Positions 8,498 to 16,227 of a DNA stretch of 23,243 nucleotides are shown here, one piece after another. Below the pieces are notes generated by a model that saw only the letters and a program-made list of their open reading frames with translations, made no database searches and was not told the origin of the DNA. The position numbers and the translations under genes were made by a program. This stretch comes from Saprospiraceae bacterium. Its GTDB lineage: Bacteria > Bacteroidota > Bacteroidia > Chitinophagales > Saprospiraceae. The DNA is taken from NCBI GenBank assembly GCA_017995875.1, contig JAGOIB010000022.1, positions 1 to 23,243 of the forward strand, in the 5' to 3' direction. Within the stretch, counting starts at the first letter, position 1. Every line of letters begins with the position of its first letter.

Positions 8498-10417
8498 ATG
8501 GCGAAAAGTACAACAAAGAAAAAACAAGGGAAACCTAAAGCAAAACAGGCTAGTTATACCAACCTTGATTTCAGCCCTGGCTTCTGGGCCCGAAAGTGGA
8601 AAGAGGCCCTTATCATCCCTTTGCTGGCTTTTGGCCTTTACTGGATGTGCCTTCCCTATGGCTATGTGCTGGACGATCAGATTGTTATAACCGATAACCA
8701 ATACACCAAGAAAGGCATTGACGGTATCTGGGATATCCTTAGGACTGAAAGTTTTTCAGGGTATTTCGGAGGCCAGCAGGATCTGGTTGCAGGGGCCAGG
8801 TACAGACCGTTATCCATTGTATCCTTTGCCATCGAACAATCTGTTTTTGGAGACAGTCCCTTTATCAGGCATTTCATCAATATCCTATTGTATGGTCTCC
8901 TGGGCCTGCTGATATTCCGGATATTTTCTATCCTCCTTCCTGACAAAGAAAAAACTTTTTGGCTGCTGAGCATTCCGTTCCTCACAGTGTTTCTCTATAT
9001 CCTCCACCCTGTACACTCTGAAGTAGTAGCCAACATCAAGGGACGCGACGAAATCATGACAGGACTCGGGGCATTAGGAGCACTCTATTTCGTGCTGCGT
9101 TATCTTCCTTCACAGAACAAGATCTGGCTGGTCGCCAGTGGTATTGCTATGTTCCTCGGCCTGATGTCCAAAGAAAATGCAATCACGTTCCTTGCAGTTA
9201 TTCCATTAACCCTCTATTTTTTCACAGGAGCCAGAACGAAGGAGTATGTCATGACGTTTATCCCTTCCTTTATTGCAGCCATCATCTACATGGTGATCAG
9301 GACCAATGTAATCGGATACATCCTCGATAGTGGTAAAGCTATTACCGACCTGATGAATGATCCATTCCTGGAAATGAATGGCACTGAAAAGTTAGCCACG
9401 ATCATCTATACGCTTGGTGAATATTTGAGATTATTGGTTTTTCCTCATCCGCTCACGCATGACTATTACCCGTATCATATTCCAATCATGAATTTTGGAA
9501 AGCCGGGAACGCTGATATCCTTAGTGTTATACCTCGGTTTGATTTATCTCTTCGTCAAACTATGGAAATCCAAAAGCATCTATGCCTGGAGTATTGGATT
9601 TTTCATTGTAACGATTTCTATTGTATCCAATTTTGTTTTTCCGGTTGGAACATTTATGAATGAACGATTCATTTTTATTCCTTCCATTGCATTCTCTCTT
9701 GTTTGTGCATGGGTTTTAGTTCAACATGGATGGAATTCAGAGAAATCTTTTTTACGCTGGGGAACCGTTGTATTTATTGTACTACTGGCAGGAGCATATA
9801 CATTCAAAACCTATACACGCATACCTGCATGGAAGGATGCTCTCAGCCTGAATGGGCAAGCGGCCATGGTGTCACCCAATAGTGCGCGAAGCAATTGCTT
9901 TATGGCTACGGCCTTGTATGAATTGGGTCGTGATACCACGGATGAAGTGGAAAAGGCTAAGATATTTGAGGAAGCAGAGTTTTATGCGGATCGCTCTCTT
10001 GCCATTTATCCAACCTATCTGAGTGCCAATCAGATAAAGTCCGGCATGGTAGCTGAGCGGTATATGAAACATCAAGATCTGAATCAGTTATTGGCTGAAT
10101 TCACTACCATCATGAAAGCCCGGCCCCAGGTAGAGTATATCCAGCAGTTTATGGAATACCTCAATGGTCGCGCAGATACCGGACTGTTGACGGATTGGTA
10201 TTATCAGATTGGGTATGAATATCTCACTAAACAAAAGGGATTATATCCATTGGCCATCACCTACCTCAAACTCGGTGAAAAAATATCACCCAATGATCCC
10301 CGTATTCTTTTTGGGCTCGGAAAAGCATTTTACCTGGGCGGTGATCAGGTACAAGGACAACAATATCTGACCAGGGCTTATGATATCAATCCTGCGTTAA
10401 GAGACGTGAAAGAATAA
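8498..10417 (+). CDS. TMTC-like GT-C membrane glycosyltransferase with C-terminal TPRs
   Basis: A 639-residue polytopic membrane protein. After a Lys-rich cytoplasmic N-terminus (1-33), about ten or more hydrophobic segments run to about residue 435, followed by a soluble region (about 450-639) with TPR-like helix pairs (ARILFGL-type units, for example DPRILFGLGKAFYLGGDQVQGQ). The first extracytoplasmic loop carries the GT-C acidic pair LDD (D59, D60) and RYRPL (101-105); the motif HPVHSEVVANIKGRDE (170-185) closely resembles the HP(I/V)HxExVAN.xGR signature of TMTC O-mannosyltransferases (DUF1736 region). It therefore probably transfers a sugar from a polyprenyl-phosphate donor to a protein or glycan outside the membrane; donor and acceptor are not determinable. 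ATG 8498 is preceded by a possible -7 element, TATCTTTA. Downstream lie REP-like hairpins, not another gene. Confidence 0.75.
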   Translation: MAKSTTKKKQGKPKAKQASYTNLDFSPGFWARKWKEALIIPLLAFGLYWMCLPYGYVLDDQIVITDNQYTKKGIDGIWDILRTESFSGYFGGQQDLVAGARYRPLSIVSFAIEQSVFGDSPFIRHFINILLYGLLGLLIFRIFSILLPDKEKTFWLLSIPFLTVFLYILHPVHSEVVANIKGRDEIMTGLGALGALYFVLRYLPSQNKIWLVASGIAMFLGLMSKENAITFLAVIPLTLYFFTGARTKEYVMTFIPSFIAAIIYMVIRTNVIGYILDSGKAITDLMNDPFLEMNGTEKLATIIYTLGEYLRLLVFPHPLTHDYYPYHIPIMNFGKPGTLISLVLYLGLIYLFVKLWKSKSIYAWSIGFFIVTISIVSNFVFPVGTFMNERFIFIPSIAFSLVCAWVLVQHGWNSEKSFLRWGTVVFIVLLAGAYTFKTYTRIPAWKDALSLNGQAAMVSPNSARSNCFMATALYELGRDTTDEVEKAKIFEEAEFYADRSLAIYPTYLSANQIKSGMVAERYMKHQDLNQLLAEFTTIMKARPQVEYIQQFMEYLNGRADTGLLTDWYYQIGYEYLTKQKGLYPLAITYLKLGEKISPNDPRILFGLGKAFYLGGDQVQGQQYLTRAYDINPALRDVKE

Positions 10418-10450
10418 AGGTGGAAAGGCAGAATGGCAGAATTGGTTTAA

Positions 10451-10540
10451 GGGGCGAAAGAGGCTAAAGGGGCAAAAGAGGCGAAAGGGGCGAAAGAGGC
10501 TAAAGAGGCTTAAAGGGCTTAAAGGGCTTGAGGGGCTTAT
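10451..10540. repeat. Nonamer array, ten units of (g/a)(g/a)ggcnnaa type
   Basis: Ten exact-length 9-bp units: ggggcgaaa, gaggctaaa, ggggcaaaa, gaggcgaaa, ggggcgaaa, gaggctaaa, gaggcttaa, agggcttaa, agggcttga, ggggcttat. Period 9 is unique in this window. Purine-rich on the plus strand. No start codon or ribosome site reads into it; frame 1 would give repeats of GAKEAK then stop. Confidence 0.9.
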
Positions 10541-10562
10541 CCTTAAAAATGATTATAGTTCG

Positions 10563-10610
10563 TTCAAGTCTTCAGACTTGAATGCACTATTTGCTCGTCT
10601 CATGACGAGC
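10563..10610. repeat. REP-like double hairpin (BIME-like)
   Basis: Two perfect hairpins 10 bp apart: ttcaagtc, loop ttca, gacttgaa (10563-10582); and gctcgtc, loop tcat, gacgagc (10593-10610). Both have tetraloops. The element lies downstream of the TMTC-like gene, where the RNA hairpins could protect or terminate the transcript, although no U-run follows. Confidence 0.7.
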
Positions 10611-10651
10611 GAGCCCAACGCTCTTCTCACAGCCTACACACAATCCACACA

Positions 10652-10699
10652 CCTCTCACGCTCTCACGCTCTCACGTTCTTACGTTCTTACAGTCTCAC
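10652..10699. repeat. Octamer array, gctctcac/gttcttac family, upstream of dprA
   Basis: Six 8-bp units: cctctcac, gctctcac, gctctcac, gttcttac, gttcttac, agtctcac. The same family, unit number and orientation is found directly upstream of the MFS gene at 21669-21716. The rest of the 10418-10744 gap holds the nonamer array and the hairpins, and no gene. Confidence 0.85.
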
Positions 10700-10702
10700 A
10701 GA

Positions 10703-10735
10703 TTTGCTTGTCTCATAGAAAACTCCCTAACTTAG
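10703..10735 (+). promoter_or_regulatory. Candidate dprA promoter
   Basis: TTTG at 10703-10706, a 21-bp spacer, then TAACTTAG at 10728-10735 (seven of eight positions of TAnnTTTG, counting n as free). It starts 4 bp after the octamer array and its expected start site lies within about 5 bp of the dprA ATG at 10745. Confidence 0.4.
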
Positions 10736-10744
10736 TGAGACCGG

Positions 10745-11854
10745 ATGAAAACAAGGAAAACAAAACTGGAGGAGCTTGCCTTCACCATGATTCCATTGGT
10801 TGGCCCTATCCTGGCCAGGCAACTCATTGCGTATTGCGGTAGTATTGAACGTGTCTTTAGTGAAAGCAAAAGACACCTTAAAACTATTCCTGGCATCGGT
10901 GAGGAGATCGCTTCAAAGCTGATGAATACCGGACAGATTTTTGATGCTGCTGAAGCGGAATTAAAACATATGGAAGATGAAGGCATCGAGTATATATTTT
11001 ACCTCGATAACCATTACCCTCCTCGATTGTCAAATATCCCGGATGCGCCCTTGATCCTTTATACAAAGGGGAATATGGATCTGAATCCGCAACGAAGTAT
11101 TGCCATTATTGGCACACGCAAACCATCTGCGTACGGCAAAACTGTGACTGAAGAAATTCTGGAAACACTTGCTACCTACGATATCACCATGATCAGTGGA
11201 CTGGCCTATGGTATTGACATCACCGCACATAAACATTGCCTTAAACTCAATATCCCAACTATTGGCGTGATGGGTAGTGGCATGGGTTGTGTTTATCCGG
11301 ATAGCCACCAACCTGTTGCTCAAAAAATGATGCAGTCAGGTGGGATCATTACTGAGTTTACGTATGATACCGGGCCTGATGCCGTCAATTTTCCGATGCG
11401 AAATCGGATTGTTGCAGGCTTGTGTGATGTGCTTGTGGTGATCGAATCCGGCATAAAGGGAGGCTCCATGATTACCGCAGCCCTGGCCAACGATTACAAT
11501 AAGGATGTAGCCGCTATCCCAGGTAGGAAAATCGATAGAACCTCTGCCGGGTGCAACCACCTGATCAAGCACCAACAGGCCCATCTTATTGAATCCGGTG
11601 AGGATCTCATTGAGCTCATGTCCTGGAACAAAAAAACCCGCCAGCAGAATTTCCAGACGGACTTATTTACTGAAATGACTGATGATGAGCGTAAAATTTA
11701 CGGTCTCATCATTGGGGATAGGGAAAAAGATATTGATACCTTAGCTTTTCAATCTAAAACAACCCCTGGTGAACTTGCAGCCATCTTACTTACCCTTGAA
11801 TTTAAAGGGGCCATCAAATCGCTTCCCGGTAAGAAGTTTGTGGCTATCGGTTGA
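10745..11854 (+). CDS. dprA: DNA processing protein DprA
   Basis: A 369-residue DprA/Smf protein. In natural transformation it binds incoming single-stranded DNA in the cytoplasm and loads RecA. Visible: N-terminal helix-hairpin-helix/SAM-like region with IPGIGEEIASKL (about 50-62); the Rossmann-fold core with IGTRKPSAYG, SGLAYGIDITAH, GSGMGCVYPDSH, FPMRNRIVAGL and SGIKGGSMITA, followed by PGRKIDRTSAGCNHLI; and a C-terminal winged-helix-like part (about 310-369). Length and motif order are those of the family. The ATG at 10745 follows a candidate promoter closely. The alkaline phosphatase gene begins at its 3' end, overlapping or 4 bp away, so the two are probably co-transcribed. DprA alone does not prove competence. 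Confidence 0.96.
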   Translation: MKTRKTKLEELAFTMIPLVGPILARQLIAYCGSIERVFSESKRHLKTIPGIGEEIASKLMNTGQIFDAAEAELKHMEDEGIEYIFYLDNHYPPRLSNIPDAPLILYTKGNMDLNPQRSIAIIGTRKPSAYGKTVTEEILETLATYDITMISGLAYGIDITAHKHCLKLNIPTIGVMGSGMGCVYPDSHQPVAQKMMQSGGIITEFTYDTGPDAVNFPMRNRIVAGLCDVLVVIESGIKGGSMITAALANDYNKDVAAIPGRKIDRTSAGCNHLIKHQQAHLIESGEDLIELMSWNKKTRQQNFQTDLFTEMTDDERKIYGLIIGDREKDIDTLAFQSKTTPGELAAILLTLEFKGAIKSLPGKKFVAIG

Positions 11855-12965
11855 TAACTTGTACTTCCTACTCATCTTTTCTATTTCCCTTATTGCATGT
11901 AGCTCACCTAAGGTCTCAACAGCTCTTCCTCCCGTCACACCCACTGAAGAGGTACTAAGGCCTAAAAATGTTATTTTCCTGATTGGCGATGGCATGGGAT
12001 TGCCTCAGATTACCGGCACCATGTATATGAACAATAACGAAACAGTCTTCGAGCGATTCAAGAACATAGGTTTCCACAAATCTCATTCGTCGGATAATCT
12101 CGTAACAGATAGTGCGGCAGGAGCAACGGCTTTTGCTTCAGGGGTCAAAACCTATAATGGTGCCATTGGTGTCAATGCCCGGAAAGAATCTGTCCCCACC
12201 TTGCTGGAGATGGCTGAAAAGAAAGGGATGGCTACAGGAATAGTAGTTACTTGTTCTGTCACGCATGCGACACCTGCTGCTTTTATTGCTCACGTAGATG
12301 GAAGAGAAGAATATGAAAATATTGCTTTAGGTTATTTGAATACCCCTATTGATCTTTTTATAGGCGGAGGCATGGATTATTTTGTTAATAGAAAAAATGA
12401 TACCAGGAACCTGGTCGATGAGCTCACAAGGAAAGGTTATGAGATCACAACCATTTTTGATGAGGATATCAATTCCCTCGACATCACTACTTCTAAAAAT
12501 ATAGGCTTCTTTACCGCCAATGCAGAGCCCGTCCGGTTAAGCGAAGGCCGTGATTATGATGTACCTGCCACCAACAAGGCTATTGATTTTCTGGATGAGC
12601 GATCTCCACAAGGTTTCTTTCTGATGATCGAAGGATCCCAAATTGATTGGGGTGGCCATGCCAATGATGCAAATTATGTAGTAAATGAATTGCATGCATT
12701 TGAAAAAGTAATAGCCGCTGCTCTTGACTTTGCGGCCCGGGACAAATCAACACTTGTAGTTGTCACTTCAGATCATGAGACAGGAGGATTTGCGGTTCAG
12801 CCTGGTTCTAAACTAAATGACATCCAAGTCGCCTTTACAACCAAAAGTCATACGGCCCTGATGGTCCCGGTTTTTGCTGAAGGACCCGGAGCAGAGGCCT
12901 TCAGAGGGATTTATGAAAATACAGCCATCTTTGATAAGCTTAAGGCTGCGATGATGTTAAAGTAA
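11838..12965 (+). CDS. Alkaline phosphatase, probable lipoprotein
   Basis: A PhoA-superfamily alkaline phosphatase (Zn/Mg phosphomonoesterase), about 375 aa, acting outside the cytoplasmic membrane. Metal and catalytic motifs are all present: LIGDGMG (first metal Asp); LVTDSAAGATAFASG with the nucleophile Ser in DSA; SVTHATPAAF; MIEGSQIDWGGHAND; VVVTSDHETGGF; and KSHTALMVPVFA. The N-terminus has a hydrophobic stretch ending in the lipobox SLIAC followed by SS, so lipidation is likely. There is no ATG before the lipobox in frame. Candidates are TTG 11838 (chosen; Cys at residue 21), TTG 11859 (4 bp after the dprA stop) and GTG 11769 (86-bp overlap, with positively charged N-terminus). The start is thus uncertain; the domain call is firm. 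Position suggests translational coupling with dprA. Confidence 0.9.
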   Translation: MWLSVDNLYFLLIFSISLIACSSPKVSTALPPVTPTEEVLRPKNVIFLIGDGMGLPQITGTMYMNNNETVFERFKNIGFHKSHSSDNLVTDSAAGATAFASGVKTYNGAIGVNARKESVPTLLEMAEKKGMATGIVVTCSVTHATPAAFIAHVDGREEYENIALGYLNTPIDLFIGGGMDYFVNRKNDTRNLVDELTRKGYEITTIFDEDINSLDITTSKNIGFFTANAEPVRLSEGRDYDVPATNKAIDFLDERSPQGFFLMIEGSQIDWGGHANDANYVVNELHAFEKVIAAALDFAARDKSTLVVVTSDHETGGFAVQPGSKLNDIQVAFTTKSHTALMVPVFAEGPGAEAFRGIYENTAIFDKLKAAMMLK

Positions 12966-13061
12966 ACTTGTCTTGCCCCTAAATCCCCTAATGCTTCGAC
13001 TTACATCCACTCAACCTTGTCCCTCAGCTCAGCAACCGGGGACTTAAGTTCATCCAATATC

Positions 13062-14255
13062 ATGAATCAAACTTTAAGAACTTCTTTCTTCCGGCATGTA
13101 GGTCAGACCTCACCGGAACCCGATGGTTTTGAAGTAAGTCGTGGAGAAGGCATTTATCTTTTCGATCAGGAAGGAAATCGCTTTATTGATTGCATCTCGG
13201 GCATTGCAGTTTCGTCTATGGGCCATGGCCATCAGCGAATAAATGCTGCTATCAAACGCCAACTTGATCTCCATCTTCACACTATGGTGTATGGAGAGCA
13301 TATACAGGGTCCACAGGTTGCACTTGCAGAAAAACTGGCCACCTTACTTCCTGAAAAACTTAGTTGTTCATTCTTTACGAATTCAGGTACAGAAGCTGTT
13401 GAAGGGGCGTTGAAGCTCGCTAAGAAATATACCTCCCGTTACGAAATCATTGCTTGTCGAAATGCATATCACGGTAGCAGCGCTGGTGCTGAAAGCCTGC
13501 GCAGTGACTTTTCGCATACAGCAGGAGCAAGGCCATTGGTGCCGGGCATCAGACACATCCAGTTTAATGCATTTGAGGAAATAGATATGATCAGTGAGCA
13601 AACTGCCGCTGTCATTATCGAACCGATACAAGGAGAAGCCGGAGCCATCACAGCAACTCCCGGTTACCTGCAAGCCGTAAGAAAGCGTTGTGATCACACA
13701 GGTACACTGTTGATCTTTGATGAGATCCAGACAGGCATGGGACGCACAGGATCCATGTGGGCATTTGAACATGAAAATGTAATTCCGGATATACTCTTGC
13801 TGGCTAAAGCTTTTGGTGGAGGATTGCCATTGGGTGCTTTTATTTCCAGTACTCCAATGATGAGCGTGCTATCTCATGACCCCATTCTTGGACACCTCTC
13901 TACATTTGGCGGGCATCCTTTGAGTTGCGCTGCAAGCCTGGAAGCTATTCATATTACCATTGAAAACAAACTCCCGGAGAGGGTGGTTGTTTTTGAAAAA
14001 ATCATTCGCGAAAAACTCGAACAGCATTCGGCTTTGGAGAAAATTAACGGTAAAGGCTTAATGCTCGCTTTACATCTTCGTGATCCTGATAAACTTTTCT
14101 CTGCTGTAAAAGCCTGCAGGCAATATGGGTTGTTAGTGGATTGGTTTCTTTTCAACAACCATTCTATTCGGCTTGCGCCTCCTTTGATCATAAGTGAGGA
14201 GGAAGTGAATATGATTTGTGAAAAACTAAAGATGGCGCTTGATACTATACTTTAG
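13062..14255 (+). CDS. Class III PLP-dependent aminotransferase (ArgD/ornithine type)
   Basis: A 397-residue fold-type I aminotransferase of class III (acetylornithine/ornithine/GABA transaminase group). Motifs: substrate-side GIAVSSMGHGH; PLP phosphate-binding TNSGTEAVEGALKLA; AYHGSSAGAESL with the aromatic-His stacking pair; IIEPIQGEAG; IFDEIQTGMGRTG with the PLP-ring Asp (D220); and the Schiff-base lysine in LAKAFGGGLPLGAF (K249), then STFGGHPLSCAA. The gene lies between a phosphatase and rpoN with no arginine or proline biosynthesis neighbours, so the amino donor cannot be assigned and argD would be an over-call. ATG 13062 fits the family start; a TTG at 13017 would add 15 residues of low-complexity Ser. 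The stop is 6 bp from the stop of convergent rpoN, leaving no room for an intergenic terminator. Confidence 0.92.
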   Translation: MNQTLRTSFFRHVGQTSPEPDGFEVSRGEGIYLFDQEGNRFIDCISGIAVSSMGHGHQRINAAIKRQLDLHLHTMVYGEHIQGPQVALAEKLATLLPEKLSCSFFTNSGTEAVEGALKLAKKYTSRYEIIACRNAYHGSSAGAESLRSDFSHTAGARPLVPGIRHIQFNAFEEIDMISEQTAAVIIEPIQGEAGAITATPGYLQAVRKRCDHTGTLLIFDEIQTGMGRTGSMWAFEHENVIPDILLLAKAFGGGLPLGAFISSTPMMSVLSHDPILGHLSTFGGHPLSCAASLEAIHITIENKLPERVVVFEKIIREKLEQHSALEKINGKGLMLALHLRDPDKLFSAVKACRQYGLLVDWFLFNNHSIRLAPPLIISEEEVNMICEKLKMALDTIL

Positions 14256-14261
14256 CCACTA

Positions 14262-15815
14262 TCAGAGTTCCTTACGCAATCTTGCTACAGGGATGTTTAA
14301 TTGCTCCCGATATTTCGCTACCGTACGACGTGCGATACTATATCCCTTTTTCTCCAGCATCTGACGCAGTTTTTCATCTGACAATGGTTTGCGTTTGCTT
14401 TCCCCTGATATTATTTCTCCAAGGATGGATTTGACTTCCTGGGTAGATACTTCATCTCCTTCCGTGTTGACGATAGATTCAGAAAAGAAATCTTTTAAAC
14501 GCTTGGTACCAAATTCTGTCTGAACAAATTTACTGCTGGCTACACGTGATACGGTGGAAATATCAAGGCTGGTGAGTTCTGCGATATCTTTAAGAATCAT
14601 GGGCTTCAACTTAGTAGAATCTCCTGTAAGGAAAAACTCCTTTTGAAACTGCATGATGGCATACATCGTCTGCTTGAGCGTATTCTGGCGCTGCTTGATC
14701 GCATCAATAAACCACTTGGCTGAATCAATTTTCTGCTTGATAAAGAGTATCGCTTCTTTGTTCTCCTTTGTGGTAGCAGTGGTACTTGTATTGTAGCTCG
14801 ATTGATCCGAATGGTTTGCAGCTTGCTGTTTGTGATTTTCCTTCTTGGTCTGGTAGGCTTTCAACATATCCACATACTGATCATTGATGCGCAGATCAGG
14901 TGCATTGCGAACATCCATGGTCAGGTCCAGCTCCCCATCCCGATTGGTCACCAGAAAATCAGGAATGATGGTTTGTGTCTGTGTGTCAAACTGACTGGTG
15001 TATCCGCTGGCAGGCTTAGGATTCAGTTTGAGGATTTCATCCAGCGCTGCTTTTAAGGTCGTCTCATCTATTTCAAGATTACGTTGCAATCTTGAAAAGT
15101 GTTTTTTGGAAAAACCTTCAAATTGCTTGGTCAATATCAGTATCCCCAATTTCAAGGTAGCCACGAATGCCTCATCCCCTTCATCTTCGGCGATACTCAA
15201 TCGCTGCCTTAGTTGTATCAACAACGTTTCACGCAGGTCCCTTGCACCAACACCTGGTGGATCAAATCGCTGAATCATCGATAATACCTCTGTCACCTGT
15301 TTTGGCGTCACTTCTATATTGTAGGCAAAAAGGATATCATCTATCAGCGAAGGGATTTCTCTTCTCAGGTAACCTGTATCATCTATACTGCCAATGATCT
15401 GTTGGGCTATGATCCGGTGTACTTCCGAATCAAGGTTGAGCATACCTAATTGCTGATCGAGATAATCATGGAAGGTGTTGGCGACAACAGCAGGCAGGCT
15501 CTTGTCGCGCTGCTCGCTGGCGGATTCGGTGGTGTGATAACTAACAGGGTCGTCTTCTATGTAATCATTGATATAGTCATCGATATCATAATCATCCTCG
15601 TGATCCTTTTCTGCATCACTCTCCTTTTCATCCTGGTTGTTTTCGGCGGATGATTCATCATAGGTATCTGGTTCTTCCAACGCGGGGTTGGCTTCCAACT
15701 CTTCTTTGATGCGCTGCTCGAGGGAAACGGTTGGAATCTGCAACAGTTTCATCAATTGAATCTGCTGGGGGGAAAGTTTCTGGAGAAACTTTTGTGATAA
15801 TTGTTGCCTGATCAT
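14262..15815 (-). CDS. rpoN: RNA polymerase sigma-54 factor RpoN
   Basis: A 517-residue sigma-54, which directs RNA polymerase to -24/-12 promoters activated by AAA+ enhancer-binding proteins. Region I (1-50) has the Gln/Leu-rich start SQKFLQKLSPQQIQLMKLLQ; residues about 50-85 form a very acidic region II (DDYDIDDYINDYIEDD); the core-binding region III follows; a helix-turn-helix is in LDISTVSRVASSKFVQTEFG; and the RpoN box ARRTVAKYRE (495-504) recognises the -24 element. Start ATG 15813-15815 lies about 25 bp downstream of an exact TAnnTTTG element (15839-15846). It is encoded alone, tail to tail with the aminotransferase. No activator gene is in the window. Confidence 0.97.
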   Translation of the reverse strand: MIRQQLSQKFLQKLSPQQIQLMKLLQIPTVSLEQRIKEELEANPALEEPDTYDESSAENNQDEKESDAEKDHEDDYDIDDYINDYIEDDPVSYHTTESASEQRDKSLPAVVANTFHDYLDQQLGMLNLDSEVHRIIAQQIIGSIDDTGYLRREIPSLIDDILFAYNIEVTPKQVTEVLSMIQRFDPPGVGARDLRETLLIQLRQRLSIAEDEGDEAFVATLKLGILILTKQFEGFSKKHFSRLQRNLEIDETTLKAALDEILKLNPKPASGYTSQFDTQTQTIIPDFLVTNRDGELDLTMDVRNAPDLRINDQYVDMLKAYQTKKENHKQQAANHSDQSSYNTSTTATTKENKEAILFIKQKIDSAKWFIDAIKQRQNTLKQTMYAIMQFQKEFFLTGDSTKLKPMILKDIAELTSLDISTVSRVASSKFVQTEFGTKRLKDFFSESIVNTEGDEVSTQEVKSILGEIISGESKRKPLSDEKLRQMLEKKGYSIARRTVAKYREQLNIPVARLRKEL

Positions 15816-15838
15816 AGTGAGACCTGTAGTACTATAGG

Positions 15839-15846
15839 CAAATATA
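15839..15846 (-). promoter_or_regulatory. Candidate rpoN promoter -7 element
   Basis: The minus strand reads TATATTTG, an exact TAnnTTTG match, about 23 bp before the rpoN ATG, giving a leader of roughly 17 nt. The upstream 40 bp are very AT-rich, as in an UP-like region; a clean -33 TTTG is not evident. Confidence 0.55.
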
Positions 15847-16066
15847 CCAAGAATTTCATATTATAAAAATATTTAATTTGTTTTTTACGTTAATTGGAAC
15901 TTTTTCATGGATTCTGGCGCCTTTTGTCCCAATTATATTTCCCTAACAACATCTGAAAACCCTTTCCCGTTTAATTCTTACCCCGTTTTTCTCCTGTTTT
16001 TAATTCTCCTTCGACCTTATTAACATTAATGTGCCCGTTTCCGATCACACTTCCCCAGTTAAAAAT

Positions 16067-16119
16067 GGGCGTATTGAATACGCCACTTTTCGCTGGGGGC
16101 GAATGCAATACGCCCCTAC
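16067..16119 (-). repeat. REP-like element with GTAG head and two hairpins
   Basis: Read on the minus strand it begins with GTAG followed by an imperfect hairpin (16096-16116, ggggcg/cgcccc arms), then a second, perfect hairpin (16068-16084, ggcgtat/atacgcc). A GTAG head plus hairpin is the classic REP layout recognised by RAYT (TnpA-REP) transposases; the word GTAGGGGCGTATTG is common in environmental bacterial genomes. No RAYT gene is present. The remaining 15816-16227 gap has the rpoN and cyclase promoters and short gattac words at 16132-16160. Confidence 0.7.
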
Positions 16120-16131
16120 CAATATTCAACT

Positions 16132-16160
16132 GATTACAGATTACGAGCACACCGATTACC
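16132..16160. repeat. Remnant heptamer words, gattaca/gattacg/gattacc
   Basis: gattaca and gattacg in tandem, then gattacc after an 8-bp gap. Same word family as the middle of the 3490-3622 array; too short to be sure on its own. Confidence 0.5.
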
Positions 16161-16191
16161 ACATTAACTAAAATGCTATCAAACCTTACCC

Positions 16192-16199
16192 TACTTTTG
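16192..16199 (+). promoter_or_regulatory. Candidate cyclase promoter -7 element
   Basis: TACTTTTG matches TAnnTTTG exactly. A start site near 16205 leaves a leader of about 22 nt before the GTG at 16228, which supports that start codon. Confidence 0.5.
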
Positions 16200-16227
16200 T
16201 GCTCAGATTTGAATCATACTTGTCATC

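Noticed and set aside
10451..10513. Coding GAKEAK repeat
   Set aside because: No start codon leads into it, the upstream frame closes at MAELV-stop, and later units carry stops.
13017..13061. TTG start of the aminotransferase
   Set aside because: It adds a Ser-rich segment not typical of the family, while ATG 13062 starts just before the conserved N-terminus.
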